A stretch of DNA of 64,000 nt from Prostheceraeus crozeri (GCA_907163375.1 CAJQUW010014756.1:30001-94000); one strand, 5' to 3'. Positions 9,597 through 21,689 are shown, numbered from the stretch's first letter. Translations and numbers: made by a program. Notes: generated by a model from the letters alone, not told the origin.

Positions 9597-10742
9597 CAGT
9601 CCGTTTCATAAATAGTGGATCATCCTAAAATTTGACTAAATAAAACATAAGTATGATACAGAAAGCATTTTTCATTTTATTTCATGTCCCTAATATATTT
9701 AAATGTCCTTATATAATCTGATAAGCTATGATACAGTAACGGTTCTTAAGAAGCTAATATTTTGTGGCCCTACCCTTATTGTCAATGACATTACCAATTC
9801 GTCTAGGCATTGATTCGATGATGTCGTTGATTTTTGACTGATCTAACTTTCTCCACTCTCTTTTTAACAGTGACGTAAGTAGTGATACGCCATCTGTAGG
9901 TAGCAGTGAACGACGAACGTTACGTTTTAGAATACTCCATACATTTTCTATGGGATTCAGATGAGGAGAACGAGCTGGCCAAGATAATGTCCTAAGCCCT
10001 AATTGAGACTTGCATAAGTTCACTCTACTACTCCTCTGACACGTAGCATTATCATCCATAAATAACCAAGTCGATGGATCACCAAGTTGATCTGTCATTT
10101 GGCCAATGTTCATTCGTAAAACATTCACATAGCGTTCGGAATTCATGGTTCCTTGCTGTATGTGAAGTTCAGAGCGGCCATTGGTCCAAATGCCAGCTGA
10201 CACTTTGCCTTTTGTGAATGCGATCTCGTTATTGTTCATTTGTGCTTTGTATTGTTTTCAACCGGTAAGAGATAGATTTCTAGCTGAAAGCAATCAGGAC
10301 TGCTGCCAACACCACCGCAACGAAGTCAGGAAGCTATGGAACATGAAGTCCAGTTAATCACATGTAGCAGTTACATTATTGTTGATGAATAATGATGCTA
10401 TACTGGCTCTGATTGACCGATTTTCTTTATTTTTGTTTTGCTTGATAGCATTTGGCTTGTAGAACAACATATTACATAACAAAGGAAAAAAATGTAATTT
10501 TATAAGAGTGAGGTATGATTTTATGTAACATTGCTAAATGAAGATCAAATTATCTACTACTTTTTCATCTATAACAGGAAAACAACTCAATATTCATGCT
10601 TGAAATTTCCAACAATGATATTAGTAAGTACAACTGACATATCTTCCAAATTTCAGAGAAATTCGTTCAAGTTTGGCGGAGTTAGACAAAGTTGGAGTTA
10701 AGGTGATGTTTAAGGGTGATCCATTTTTTATGAAACAATCTG
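9597..10742 (-). mobile_element. Tc1/mariner element with TA target duplication
   Basis: The ends begin CAG and finish CTG with TA on both sides (9595-9596 and 10743-10744). The terminal inverted repeats are about 30 bp (left CAGTCCGTTTCATAAATAG, right the complement of CAGATTGTTTCATAAAAAA) and continue TGGATCA(C/T)CC. At 1146 bp it is shorter than a full Tc1 element because the N-terminal part of the transposase is lost. Confidence 0.9.
9754..10239 (-). pseudogene. Tc1-like transposase, C-terminal half
   Basis: This 161-codon frame holds WLFMDDNATCQRSS (second catalytic aspartate) and LSWPARSPHLNPIENVW (glutamate, DD34E type), followed by SLLKREWRKLDQ and ESMPRRIGNVI, the normal Tc1 end. 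The helix-turn-helix and the first aspartate block are missing upstream, where only unrelated sequence remains within the element. It cannot encode an active enzyme. Confidence 0.9.
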
Positions 10743-12715
10743 TATATGCCAGGTAATTTGCCTCCATTTATGCCTCATTTTAACCGTGAAAACTCGTTTT
10801 TCGGATCATTTCTTTTTGACAAAACATAACTTAGAATGACATTCAAGATTTGTGGTGTAAAATTACTTTTTCAATTTCGTTCATTTGGCGGGAAATTCAA
10901 ATTGTGTTTCAAAATGGCACGAAGAAATTCTTCGTTTTGGTAAGTTGAGCAAAATATTCAATTTTGAACTTTCATAATCTTTTCGTGTCCATGCATGTTT
11001 CATTTGGCGTATTTTCTAGCCCTATGCACCAGTTTGATATTCAAATTCGACTTAGTTCAGTGGCAATACAGCAATACATACTGGAATATGTATATGCCAT
11101 CGCGTAATCCGCTACTGTGAATGTCAGAAAAAGTATCTCTTTCAGACAAAAATACCTCAGCGATTCATGCACTGTATGGTCTAATTAGCAATGGAGAGGA
11201 TGATATTATGATGTAGCCCCCGCTATGAGATGGTGAGGACAGTACAAAGACAGTGGTAAAGAGGACGAAAATGGCCTTGACGATGATATATCAAGTAGGC
11301 CTAATTTGTACATGCACATACTACTATAAGCATGTCTATCGAATGCCCTGCAGTGACACTTGTTTAACAACAAAATTGTGAGCTGTCAGTTTGTTTGGCT
11401 CTTCCATTATCTTGCATTATGCAAATCATTTGCAAACTATTGTACGAAGTTAACGAAATGTAAGATCAGGATTGACAGTAGGCCTACCCATGGTTTGAAA
11501 ACGATGGACACACTCTGACCACACTTGCACCACTATTTGCTTAAGAAGCTTCGTAGCTGCTATTACTATAACTTTCTACTCCTAGTGTAAACCAGCATAT
11601 TATTTTTTTTGAAGACACAACACTTGAGTATTTTCGTCTCTTGTGATGCAGGATCAGCATGATTTTGAAAAATACACGGCGTATGCGAAAGTTATTTTCA
11701 ATAATTCTCTTTTATTTCAAAATAGCAACATATGGCACCCACTGAAGTTAACCATCATGGTCTAGATGAGGAAGACGATTATAATATCTAAAAGTGATAA
11801 AAAATAATTGCATTGGAGAAGCTGGATGTCAGAATTTGTCGGTGGCAATACGCAACGATGGTAGGCCTGTAAACCATTGGTACATCTAAGCAGTTGCTGC
11901 GCTTTGGGCCAAAATCTTTCACGAACGAAGTGCTACAAATGCGTTGTGGGATTGTGCGACAAGTGTTTCAAAGCATGCCACATTTGGTGACTTATTTCAT
12001 GACGACATGAACTGTTGAGCAGGCACACATCAGCAAGATAGTCGTTTTACAGACCAAACTAGGCCTACTAAAGAGAAAGTTACTGATATAAGTGTATGTG
12101 TGCAAAGCATGTGTATTTGCAAGAGAGTTTTAGAAGCTGTTATAAACTGTTGTGAGATCTCTTTTATATCTTGCAACAATGACACAAATTATTTTTTGTA
12201 AATAAATTACAAGTAAAAATTATAAATTATACATTGCACTTATCAGAATTTGATTTACACGCAGCCTACATGTAGCTGAATAATACATCAAGGCAGTTGA
12301 TATGAATAGCGGATGTGTAAAATGAAGTTTGAAATGCACAAGCAAGATGTTCGCACCAGACAAATTGTTCTTTTTGCAGTTTTATAAAGTTCAGTGCTTC
12401 AATTTTGCATTTTATTGTCACAACCAAAATTTACTACTTTTTAGGAGTGGTAGGACGCGATGGCATATATCTAAAATGAGACGAATTTTAGACGTGATCA
12501 AGTGCCACACGAAATATCGTCTAATAAAAATTTTATTAATTGGTCTAGTCTTATTTTTTTTGTAAATATATATATATATATGCCATCTTCGAATTCGATC
12601 CGATGTGACTCGCATCCATTCTACATGTGAAAATATTCATGTTTCGTGATGTTTCAAGCTATGTTTATTGATATAATTAGAAATATGCAAAGAAATCACA
12701 GCCGCGCTTAATGGG
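10743..12715 (+). other. Interior of the piggyBac-like element, transposase decayed
   Basis: No long frame is present. Around 11930-11995 the plus strand reads TKCYKCVVGLCDKCFKACHI, resembling the C-terminal cysteine-rich finger of piggyBac transposases (C-x2-C, GLC-x2-CF, CH). It is preceded in another frame by KQLLRFGPKSFT. This fits the TTAA ends. The rest looks like unconstrained sequence, including a short (AT)n at about 12567-12581. Confidence 0.4.
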
Positions 12716-12719
12716 TTAA

Positions 12720-13525
12720 TTTCCTCAACTGCGTCTTCAATAGTTGGAAACTGCTAACCTGAGTGTTCAAAGCCGTGAGTTTGGTTGACTTCGTAACCTT
12801 CATCTCATTTATTGACTGCCAAAATTGCCTCGATCCATTCATAGCTTTATCTGCCTATCTGCACTTTTCCTTATCCAGCAATGATTTCACCTTAGCATTA
12901 AGTTGTTTATAACTAGCAAAGTTCCGCTGCCTATAAGGAGTCCACTGCTGATTAATGAGGAACTTTATAAGCGGAGTGATATACGGTCTATCATGGGGTG
13001 TCATTATCACAGTAGTCGATGGAATCGCTTCAAGGAAGGACAACAGTACCGATTCTGTTAGTATTTGGTACCTCTCATCGATGGTTAGCCGCATGTCATG
13101 TATTATGTCCAAGTTGAATTATTAAGGTGGCGAAGGAAAGCAATAGGATGCGATTCGCGTAAGTCATACACAACACATGATTTATTACAACTTGAAACCT
13201 GCTCAATCCTAGGCGCACACAAAATTGTGTTGTGGTCAGACGTTGAAATTGGTGGCCCAATATCGGTGACGTAGTTATTAGCGACCGATGGTGACATCAA
13301 AATCAGATCCAAAAAACCATTACCTCGTGTTGGGTCTGACACAATATTCAGCAAGTACAACGTAGATAACAAATACTCAATCTTCATTCTGTTGAAATCA
13401 CCGGTTATGCAAATATTGTAGCTAGGGTTCTGAGTCAGGGCATTATCGAAATTATCTAGTAGGACATCATCTAACGTCCTTGGTGTTACTTTGAGCAACA
13501 AATTGTCTTGGCATGATCCTGTTGC
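12720..13525 (-). pseudogene. LINE ORF2, AP endonuclease part (5' portion of the split LINE)
   Basis: Read on the minus strand, SYNICITGDFNRMKIEYLL carries the GDFN motif and ISTSDHNTILCAP the SDH motif of apurinic-type LINE endonucleases. The linker to the RT follows (YRQRNFASYKQLNAKVKSLL, then GSRQFWQSINEM). It stops at the TTAA insertion at 12716 and resumes at 9569. The N-terminal third of the endonuclease is absent, so the LINE is 5' truncated near 13525. The residual frame has at least two breaks. Confidence 0.82.
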
Positions 13526-13690
13526 AGAAGTGATTAAGAGGTTTAATCGACGGTTCTTTGTCCTCAGGAACCTGAAGTATTTCACATGAATGATTTACTC
13601 AAGATTTACCGTGGTCTAATGCGCTCTGTCCATGAGTACGCATCTCCAGTTTTTGTTCATTATAATTATGATTACGATCAGTCTCAAAAA
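13526..13690 (+). pseudogene. Fragment of a LINE RT C-terminus on the opposite strand
   Basis: The plus strand reads IKRFNRRFFVLRNLKYF and, after a break, MNDLLKIYRGLMRSVHEYAS then PVFVHYNYDYDQ. This matches the segment after the RT of the adjacent LINE family (QRFYALRVLK ... VYNGLMR). It is a short inverted piece of a related LINE abutting the truncated 5' end of the minus-strand copy. Confidence 0.55.
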
Positions 13691-13699
13691 GTTAATTGA

Positions 13700-14737
13700 T
13701 TAATATTTTGATTGATTTAATGATTGATTAATCCAGCTCTAGTCGACACCCAATACCACCTACCTGCAGTTTTACACTTTTGGAGAAATGTAAACGAATT
13801 TGACTGATAATGATAGCAATACAGAAAAAGGAACAGCATGAGGAATAGTATTCCACAGATCCTACATGTCGTGACAACTGGGAGAGGTAATAAATAGTTT
13901 GTTAAATTAGCAATTCGATCAGTTGCCATTAAAGGTCAGTTTTATTATAATAAGATTATTTTCTTAAGTGTGATCATATCACAAACAAAAGAAAGAAAAA
14001 GATGAAAGAGCAAAACATCGTAATCAAAGAAACTAATCACATGAACCTTAAAAGATGTAAATGAGTACACATTACTATTCGGATTCGAGAAATGACGCCC
14101 TGTGAATCATGCCGCTGAAAATTGAATTAGAAACATGACATTAGGCAAGAGGCTCTCAATAAGATCTCAACTTTTCCCTGAAGACTTGCAGGGACTAGGC
14201 TTATGAAATTTCATTGATTATCGGCTTAATTTCCGCATAGTTAAGATGCTTGTTAGCAAATATTCATTACTTTTGACAACCGACTTGTTTCAGGCTACTT
14301 ATAAAGGGGCTTCATGTCGGTACTAGCCTATATAAATTTGCCAAAATTTAGCATTTTGAAAACTGCTCAAATATTTTTTGGACCGCAGAGACGCTATTTC
14401 CACAAAAAGGTAGATCTTTTGATATAAAAATTTTCACTGTATACAGACACTTTTTCAGTCGACACTCTACCCACTTACTCTATGTACAGTATGTAACTGT
14501 GATTTTGATTTCCATTACTTTTGAAGATATATGTATTTATTATTATTATTATTAGCATCAGCAGAAATAAATGTCTGAAATGTCTGTAAACATGGTAAAA
14601 TCAATTTTGAAATTTTGAATGATCTGTGGCTTTCGGCGGAACTTTACCTCGATAAATACCACATCCTATCCATTAGCTTTATGCCGCCTCAAATCATTTT
14701 GAAGTTGTCTCCGAAGTCGTTGTTGAGATGATGTTGA
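13700..14737. other. No gene seen
   Basis: AT-rich, with simple TTGATTGATT-type text near 13693-13735 and (TTA)n at about 14535-14555. The frames are short and overlapping. Confidence 0.5.
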
Positions 14738-14910
14738 CAGGGTTTCCGCGTTTTTCAAGGATCGCTTTTCCAGGAGTTTCCAGGAGCCTTCTGATGAAAT
14801 TTCAGGGAGGTTTAAATAATGGTCTCTACAAACGGATTTTATATAATTTGTGATATGCCAAATACAAGTTCTTTGCATTACACATGTGCAAGCGACTATG
14901 CAATGATATA

Positions 14911-16707
14911 CAGGGTGATACAGAAGTAGTCTACTGGTTTCAACTAGCTGTAATTTCTTTAGTACTGCAGATATCAACTTGAAAATTGCTGTGCTTAGGC
15001 TGAAGACTGGGAAATTTTGCCTGACAAATCCCTCGTCTATGATAACAGATAAAAGATCTAGTAAAATACATGTAAAAATTATACATTTACATTAATTAAG
15101 AAGTCTCGATAATTTAGCTTAAAAAATATAATTACTAATTAGTCATTAATGCCTGAGTAGTGTCATTCAATATGTCTTCCCTCGACTTGGAGTAGGTGCT
15201 GCAGACGACTTTCAAATGCAGTGATAGCATTCCTTCGTGTTTGAGGTGAAATTCTTCTTATTTCCAGCTCAATACGTCTCCTCAACTCATTCATATTGGC
15301 AATGTGAGTTGTGTAAACTTTCGCTTTGATGTCGCCCCAAAGCCAGAAGTCAAGGGGTGTTAAGTCTGGACTCCGAGCTGGCCAGTGGATATCTCCCCTC
15401 CGTGAAATTAGTCTGCCGGGGAAGATGTCGCGGAGAAACTCGCACGCAATCTTCGAAGTATGGGGTGTAGCACCGTCCTGCTGGAAGAAAAGCGTACCAT
15501 TCTATAAGGGTTCGAATTGCTGCAGTTGAGGGTATAGCCATGTCTCAAGCATTTTCCTGTAGCCTTGGCCATCAACGTTGGCGTAATTTCCTTTGTCGTC
15601 GGTAAAGAAGTATGGACCGAATATGCGATCCCATGTTACACCCACCCAGACACAGACTTTTGGCGAGTGTAGAGGCTTTTCGATAGTGAAATTCGGATCG
15701 GAAAGAGCATAATAACGGGTATTCCACTTGTTTACTCCACCACACGTGTGGAACATTGCTTCATCACGAAAAGAATTTGCCGGAAAAAGTTAGGATTGCG
15801 TTCGAGTTCATTTAACATTTCTGAAGCAAAGTCAACACGATTTTCATGATCCTCCTCATTCATGGAATGGACGGCTCGTAGTCTATAGGGATGGAATTTC
15901 GCCTCCTTGAGTATGCGATTCACAGTAGGCTGCGATAAGTTGTGCTCGTTCGATAAACGGCGCTGTGAAGTCTGAGGATTATCTTCAATGGATTGAAGGA
16001 CACGAGAAACGTTCTCATCGCTCCTTGCGTCACGGTCGCGTCCATTCCTCGGTAATGATGCCAGTCCTAATGTGTGGGCATCTTCTTGGGCTTTTCGGAT
16101 GGTAGCCGGACAGGGTCGCGGATCACGTGATCTGAGTCCAAAACGCTTCGCGAATTCTCTCTGCACTGTCGTTGCACTATCGTGTGTATCCATCAAATGA
16201 GCTAAGAAATAGCGTTCCACTGGAGTATGGCGTTCCATAGCTGACACAATGCTTCTGTCTACTGAACAAGAATGAATAAAAGAGAACGATTCACAGATTC
16301 AATTTTGAACTTGAAGCTTAAGCTATCGATTGACAATTATTGTTGATGAATAAGAGACGACATGAGTGAATTTACATAGATAGCTGATGGCATATGACAT
16401 AGAAAGCTAACACTTGAAGAGTTGAAACACTGTGGTTGCTCGCAATGCACATAATTGACGATGAAAAGCGGTGTGAGAAACTTCAAATGACTTCATTACT
16501 TAAAATCTGCGATTATTACAGGTGTTAATAGCACATGTACATGTACATGTATTTTACTAGATCTTTTATCTGTTATCATGAACTAGGGATTTGTCAGGCA
16601 AAATTTCCCAGTCTTCTGCCTAAGCACAACAAATTTCAAGTTGATATCTGCAGTACTAAAGAAATTACAGCTAGTTGAAACCAGTAGACTACTTCTGAAT
16701 CACCCTG
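14911..16707 (-). mobile_element. Mariner-like DD41D element with ~165-bp inverted ends
   Basis: It is bounded by TA at 14909-14910 and 16708-16709. The ends start CAGGGTGATACAGAAGTAG and CAGGGTGATTCAGAAGTAG, and the inverted match continues with few differences to about 15072 and 16540, far longer than classic mariner ends. The 1797-bp length and the transposase inside show an almost complete element. Confidence 0.92.
15163..16247 (-). pseudogene. IS630/mariner-superfamily transposase, DD41D type
   Basis: The N-terminal helix-turn-helix region starts MERHTPVERYFLAHLMD and continues ATTVQREFAKRFGLRSRDPR. The first aspartate block is DEAMFHTCGGVNKWN, reached after a 1-nt insertion near 15765. 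The second is FFQQDGATPHTSKIA and the third RSPDLTPLDFWLWG. By my count 41 residues lie between the second and third aspartates. One in-frame TAG at about 15502-15504 interrupts it. The end is at 15163. Apart from these two lesions it is full length (about 360 residues). Confidence 0.9.
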
Positions 16708-18248
16708 TACAATAGCTTTAACGTACGTTTCCACTTCAGCCTTAATACAAATCCCGAGTGAATCTGACCAGTCCTTATAATTCCTGAACTCTTAGGTTTA
16801 TACAAGTAGTTGGAAAGAGTCAGGAGTATTTTATGATGTCAATATTATTAGTTTTAAATGCTTGTACAAAATTTTTCGACTGCTATCCGGCAATCATCTT
16901 CAGGTAAGAAATCAATTCCACTTATCAATTCAATTCTTGCTTCACGAAAATCTAACTTCAAACTTCAAACATCAATTCACAACAAATTTCTGTATCATGA
17001 AAATGAAACCTTTTAAAAATCACGATTATGTCATAAAATATACGATGTATTTCCTGATGTTGATAGAAAATGTGAAAAAGCTGACGGACGAAATTTCGGC
17101 AATCCAAGTTCATGATAAATCATTTTAGACCACGGAACCCAGATTCCCTCTACCTCAGAACTATTTTGAAATCTCATCGTTAATACCGCGTATGCCTACC
17201 CTGTTGCTGCTTCTCTTGTTAAGATATAGACTATCTTGGCATTCCAGTGGCCAGGGATTCGCATGAAAGATTTTCTTCTTGGCTGCTTGAAGCCAATCGC
17301 TATGTCGAGACCTACCGCATAGTAACTTGTAGATAACGGGATATTCGTTCGAACCTATCTACATTTCTTGATGTGTTCAATTATTTAGAAAAATCAAAAA
17401 TGAACTCTTCCTTTGCTGCATATCATTTTAAAATTCATGACTCAATTAAAACCCAACGCTTCGTCCGCCATTAACTTAACAATTCAGTCATTGTTATTCT
17501 TTCAATCATTTTTGTTGCATATGTACCTACATAATTTCTATTTTCATCTAGTTTTAAAGAATTTTATTAGAACTATCATAGACACGCATAAGCTCAGTCA
17601 CTTGCAAGTGATGGTAGAATAGAATTAATGAATGTCTTTGTGAGTCTCTTTCGAATTGTTTAGCACCATTAGAATTTTCATATTACCCTATACAATTTTA
17701 CATTGAATTCTGGAAACCTTGAATGTTTGGCATGAAGGATAGACACCCTGACTACAATATTATGAAGTTGTAAGTGATTATCACACGACAATCTAGAACG
17801 CGAAACACGCTATATTTCGTCTATACTTTAATAAGTGCTTCAGGGAAACTTTTCAAAATTTTCGGTGCACCGGTGCGCGCAGGTTCGGCTAGCGCACAGC
17901 CCAAAAATGCAAGAAAAATTTGTATGATATTCAAGACTTCACTTCAGATCCTTATCCACCGACATTCGAAATATTTTCCAATGCACAAGTTGTCTCTTTT
18001 GTAGACTACAGACTGCGATAAAAAGAGCGTTAATCGAATTTCCTGAAGCACATGACTTTGATAACAACGTCTTTAAGATGCATAGCTGAAAAATTCTTTT
18101 ACTGCAAAACTAAGAATGTAAATGAATTCATTAGTAGAGAAGTAGAGATGCCCTCATTTATCTACTAATAATCATAAAATTCCAGGAGTTTCCAGAGCCC
18201 TGGAAAACCGTTTTCAAAATTCCAGGATTTCCCAGGACTTTCCAGGAG
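16708..18248. other. No gene recognised
   Basis: This is the right-hand interior of the putative hAT-like unit. Frames of up to about 90 codons exist but carry no motif, and codon use looks random. Nothing supports an annotation. Confidence 0.45.
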
Positions 18249-18261
18249 CGCGGAAACCGTG

Positions 18262-18590
18262 TGTTAAGTCAGGTCTGATAAATACCTTGTCAAAAACAGA
18301 ATTCCTCAGACTTGATCTTTTGAGAATATTTGTCTTCGAGCTTAAACTATTAGTCTGCACTTTCAAAATGGATGGCCCCATTACTCCTGATCTACCCATG
18401 CGGAAAGAAGAAACAACCTTATCTCTGTGAATACTAAGGAATTCTACAGGGTCCTTCACCTCCTTAATGTCATGATTTTTATTCTCCTCGACTGTTCCTG
18501 TTCCTCAGGTACATCAAAAATGATGATATTCGATTGTCTTTTCTGCCTCTGTTCAAGCTCGACAATCAGCTCCTCCGTAAGTACACTCGA
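18262..18590 (-). pseudogene. LINE ORF1, RRM-like C-terminal part
   Basis: The minus strand reads VELEQRQKRQSNIIIFDVPE (the first RRM strand of LINE ORF1 proteins), then VSSFRMGRSGVMGPSILKV and SSLRNSVFDKVFIRPDLT. This matches the RNA-binding core of L1/CR1-type ORF1, with 'RLG' and 'DKVFI.PDLT' blocks. One frame break lies near 18470. It joins the coiled-coil half at 19933-20132 across the inserted Tc1-like element. Confidence 0.7.
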
Positions 18591-19932
18591 CAGAAGCTAT
18601 AAACCCCCCTCTGCAATTCTCTTCTGCTAGAGAAGAAAATCTCGTCCGCGAAGCTTCATGAATAGAGATCAACCATCTCGCGTTCGCTGGCATGTCAGAT
18701 GAACTGATTAAACCCCTTGTTGGTGTTATTCGCATGTTAATATTGGACAGCAAAGGTCAATACATCAAATGTATAATTATTGAGCACGAGTCGGTTAATA
18801 ATCACCTGAGGAAGTTGTTGCCAAGCCTCCGCGATGGCTTCCCTGAGTTCATTGGCATTTTGAGGACGGTGATTGTGTTGATGGATCCTCTTCAGGAGAT
18901 CCCAGCCATGCTCAATGGGGTTCATGTCTGGGGATCTGGAGGGCCATCGGAGAGTTCGGATGCCCAACTCCTCCTTCAGCTCACGAACAGAAGCCGCTCG
19001 GTGTGGTGGCGCATTGTCGTCTTGTAGGATGCAATGCTGAAGCCCACCGAGCTTTGAATTGGCGAAGGGGACGAAGTGCTATTGCAGTATCTCCGCATAG
19101 GTCTCGCCCGACACGTTGCTGTCCAGCACAACGAATTGCGTCCTACAGTTCAACGCGATTCCACCCCAAACATGGACGGAGATGCCTTGTGATTCGTGTA
19201 TCTGGACACAATCCGGCTGAAATGCTTGACCGGGGCCTCTCCAAACTCTGCCGTCGCTTTGGAAGAGGCGGAAGCGAGTTTCATCGGTGAAGACGACCCT
19301 TCTCCATTGCTGGATGTGTCAGTGGGCTCGTTGCATGGCCCATCGCTCCCTGGCTGCTACGTGAGCAGGGCTAAGTTGCAACCGCTTCCTCATCCTTCTG
19401 AATCGCAAACCGGACTCTCGGAGACGCATTCTGATCGTGTCCGAGCTGAGAGTCTGAGCAAGGGGGCCCTTTGCGTAGTCTGCCATCGAACTCTCCCACA
19501 GTTGCCATGAAGAACAGTCCCAGTTCTCCTCCACTTTGCAAGAAGCTCACGAATTGTTTTCGGAGATCGACCAAAGTAACAGGCAGTGGCTTTACAAGAG
19601 CGCCCTGCTTCAACCATCCCAACTGCCCGTAACCTTTCTTCTTTAATCATGTGACGCACCATGATCAACTCAAGAGTCAAGACCAAGACCAGTTTGATCA
19701 AGTTGATTGATTTCATTTATAGATCTGTTAATTAGACATCAATTGACCTTTGTTGTTCAATATTAACATGCGAATAACACCAACAAAGGGTCTAATCAGT
19801 TCATCTGACATGCACCGTGTGCGTCTCTGACAGCCAGCGATCGCGAGATGGTTGATCTCTGTTCATGAAGCTTTGCGGACGAGATTTTCTTCTCTAGCAG
19901 AAGAGAATTGCAGAGGGGGGTTTTAGCTTCTG
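18591..19932 (-). mobile_element. Tc1-like element with ~190-bp inverted ends
   Basis: The left end starts CAGAAGCTATAAACCCCCC and the right end is the complement of CAGAAGCTAAAACCCCCC. The inverted match extends to about 18770 and 19745, including CATGCGAATAACACCAACA, with a small indel. It splits a LINE ORF1 cleanly. No TA duplication is evident at the borders. Length 1342 bp. Confidence 0.88.
18737..19716 (-). pseudogene. Tc1-like transposase (DD34E)
   Basis: From right to left: helix-turn-helix region (MIKEERLRAVGMVEAGRSC, then FGRSPKTIRELLAKWRR), FTDETRFRLFQ (first aspartate), LQDDNAPPHRAASV (second aspartate) and SRSPDMNPIEHGWDLLKR (glutamate), then the tail NELREAIAEAWQQLPQ. The blocks fall in different frames and at least one stop interrupts the middle, so it is inactive though nearly complete. 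Its ends and length fit the element. Confidence 0.88.
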
Positions 19933-20132
19933 TTGAGTTAATTGCTTGTCGACATTTGCTGTACAGAAATAATCTCTCTTTGTTGCGATAACTGGACATT
20001 TCGTAGTTGAATTACTGAACCTTCAAGCTGATTAACTCTACTCAAGACATGAGCAGTGGTCTCATTTATCTTATCAATTTTAATGGACAGGAAACTCTCA
20101 AGTTCACTTAGATCGCACAACATAGACTTCAT
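19933..20132 (-). pseudogene. LINE ORF1, coiled-coil N-terminal part
   Basis: MKSMLCDLSELESFLSIKID, then HVLSRVNQLEGSVIQL, shows heptad spacing expected of the trimerising coiled coil ahead of the RRM in LINE ORF1. The frame runs into the Tc1-like insertion at 19932 and the RRM part resumes at 18590. Confidence 0.65.
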
Positions 20133-21689
20133 TTCTTTCTTATTCTCATCTAGGAGTGATTTGATGGAGTCCTTATTTTACTTCACACGAACGAGCTCGT
20201 GCAAATCTTGTCATTGTGTACAAAAATTAAGCCGACAAACTTATTTGCAAATTATTCGAGTAGTCTCTACAGACTACAACCCAGTGATTCACTCTATCGA
20301 AACCAGTCAGAACTTATTGTTGCTTTCGAATAGTTGGAAGAACGCACGACAGATTGATGAATCAGAACGAGTAGATCCATCGACAAAAGTGAGGGAATTC
20401 ACATCAGAACCGAAGCAACACAATCGATTTTATTAATGATGTGAAATGCTATTTTACCAACAACGTAATAATAACGACATCAGCCACGTGACCAAAATTC
20501 GATATTTTGATATCAGAGCGAGGAGAAAGGTTTACGATGACCACTGATAAACAGTAGATTTGTTGAAGCAGCATCATCTATATAGATAATGCATACTGGA
20601 TATCTTTCTATGCGCATAGATAGAATTCAATGTTTGGGATTTCCATGGTTTATGCCATAAATGATCGATGTCATAAAAAAGTAATACATTGATACCCAAT
20701 CAAATTTTTCCTCATTAACCTTAAAAGGCTGTTGACGATAACCACTTATATATTAGTAAAGTTATTACACAATTTCCTTTGTAACCTTTTCATTTTGAAA
20801 TGCTTGTCTGTCAGTGACATAGGGCCTATGCGGCTAGGAAACATAATTTTTGAGACTGTTTCATTTATGGAATGGCATGTAATTCATGGAATGAAGGCGT
20901 CTATAACCTGCAAAAAGTACCTCAAGTACTTCGCAATGTATGCTTCGTATTGTCATGTGCATCATTCAAGAAGTAACACGAAAAAAGTAGAAGTAACGGT
21001 GCTTCAAATATATAGCTACATGAATTTGCAGCATGAAAAAATTCAAACTTTAAAAGTCATTGGCTGTCTTTAAAAGTCTGTTGAATTGTCGTGAAAAAAA
21101 CTTAGACGTTACTAGAAAATAAAGTCTAAACTTGAAATGTACCATAAATCATTCCAATGTAAACTTATGACAAAGCATTGAAAATTGCCAAAGCTTTGTG
21201 GCAATTTCAAAAGAAGACAATACATTTTTCTCGGGTATAGAGAGGAATCAACAGTGAACACAACCGCATCATTAACAGAGCAAATCTTGAAATAAGACTA
21301 AATTGAAGAAAGATGGGTTAAAAAACCCATTTATTTTAGAAGAAGATCGCTTCAACAAAAAATTACAAGCGCTGAAATCCAAAGAAAAATGATAGGTGAA
21401 GACTTGTTTCAAATGATAAAGTCCAGTGTATCTCAGCCATCCAGAATGTATGGGCTACCAGTAACAAAATGGACCATAGAATTCTGCCTATGAGTTGTCG
21501 ATGAAATGAACGCTTTTTTAAAGATATCTTGTCGAAAAAATGAATGTGTTGAACAAAAAGACTAGATCCATGTATATACATACAGTTTTATATATGAAGT
21601 AGTGTTTTGAACATCATACCATACATATATTTCAAAGAAAGATCGCCCAGGGTAATATTTTTCAAGACCATCGTACTCAGCAGTGAGAT
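20133..21689. other. No gene seen; small hairpins
   Basis: The longest frame (113 codons, plus, 20732-21073) has no motif and looks like chance. A hairpin at 21179-21211 pairs TTGAAAATTGCCA with TGGCAATTTCAA. A smaller one lies at 21312-21330. Confidence 0.45.

Larger units (their letters stand above)
9574..12715 (+). mobile_element. piggyBac-like element in a LINE, flanked by TTAA
   Basis: TTAA at 9570-9573 and at 12716-12719 flank matching inverted ends: CCCATTAAACGCGG on the left and the reverse complement of CCGCGCTTAATGGG on the right (one difference). The surrounding LINE frames match up across it. Its interior has no long frame, but near 11930-11990 on the plus strand a cysteine-rich remnant suggests it once carried a transposase. 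A Tc1 element sits 23 bp inside its left end. Confidence 0.78.
14738..18261. mobile_element. Possible hAT-like element defined by its ends
   Basis: CAGGGTTTCCGCG at 14738-14750 faces CGCGGAAACCGTG at 18249-18261 (12 of 13 bases match as inverted ends). Both ends carry subterminal TCCAGGA/TTTCCAGG repeats, as in many hAT elements. No 8-bp target duplication is clear and no hAT transposase was found between, so this would be a non-autonomous or decayed unit. A mariner-like element is nested inside. Confidence 0.4.

Noticed and set aside
12329-12565. Overlapping frames on both strands near an (AT)n tract
   Set aside because: Mutual shadows within the decayed piggyBac-like interior.
14666-14977. 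103-codon minus-strand gene
   Set aside because: It crosses the hAT-like end and the mariner-like terminal repeat, so it is not a gene.
16862-17128. 88-codon plus-strand gene
   Set aside because: No motif and no support from the opposite strand or neighbours; likely a chance frame in AT-rich DNA.
20732-21073. 113-codon plus-strand gene
   Set aside because: No recognisable domain, no good start context, and random-looking composition.
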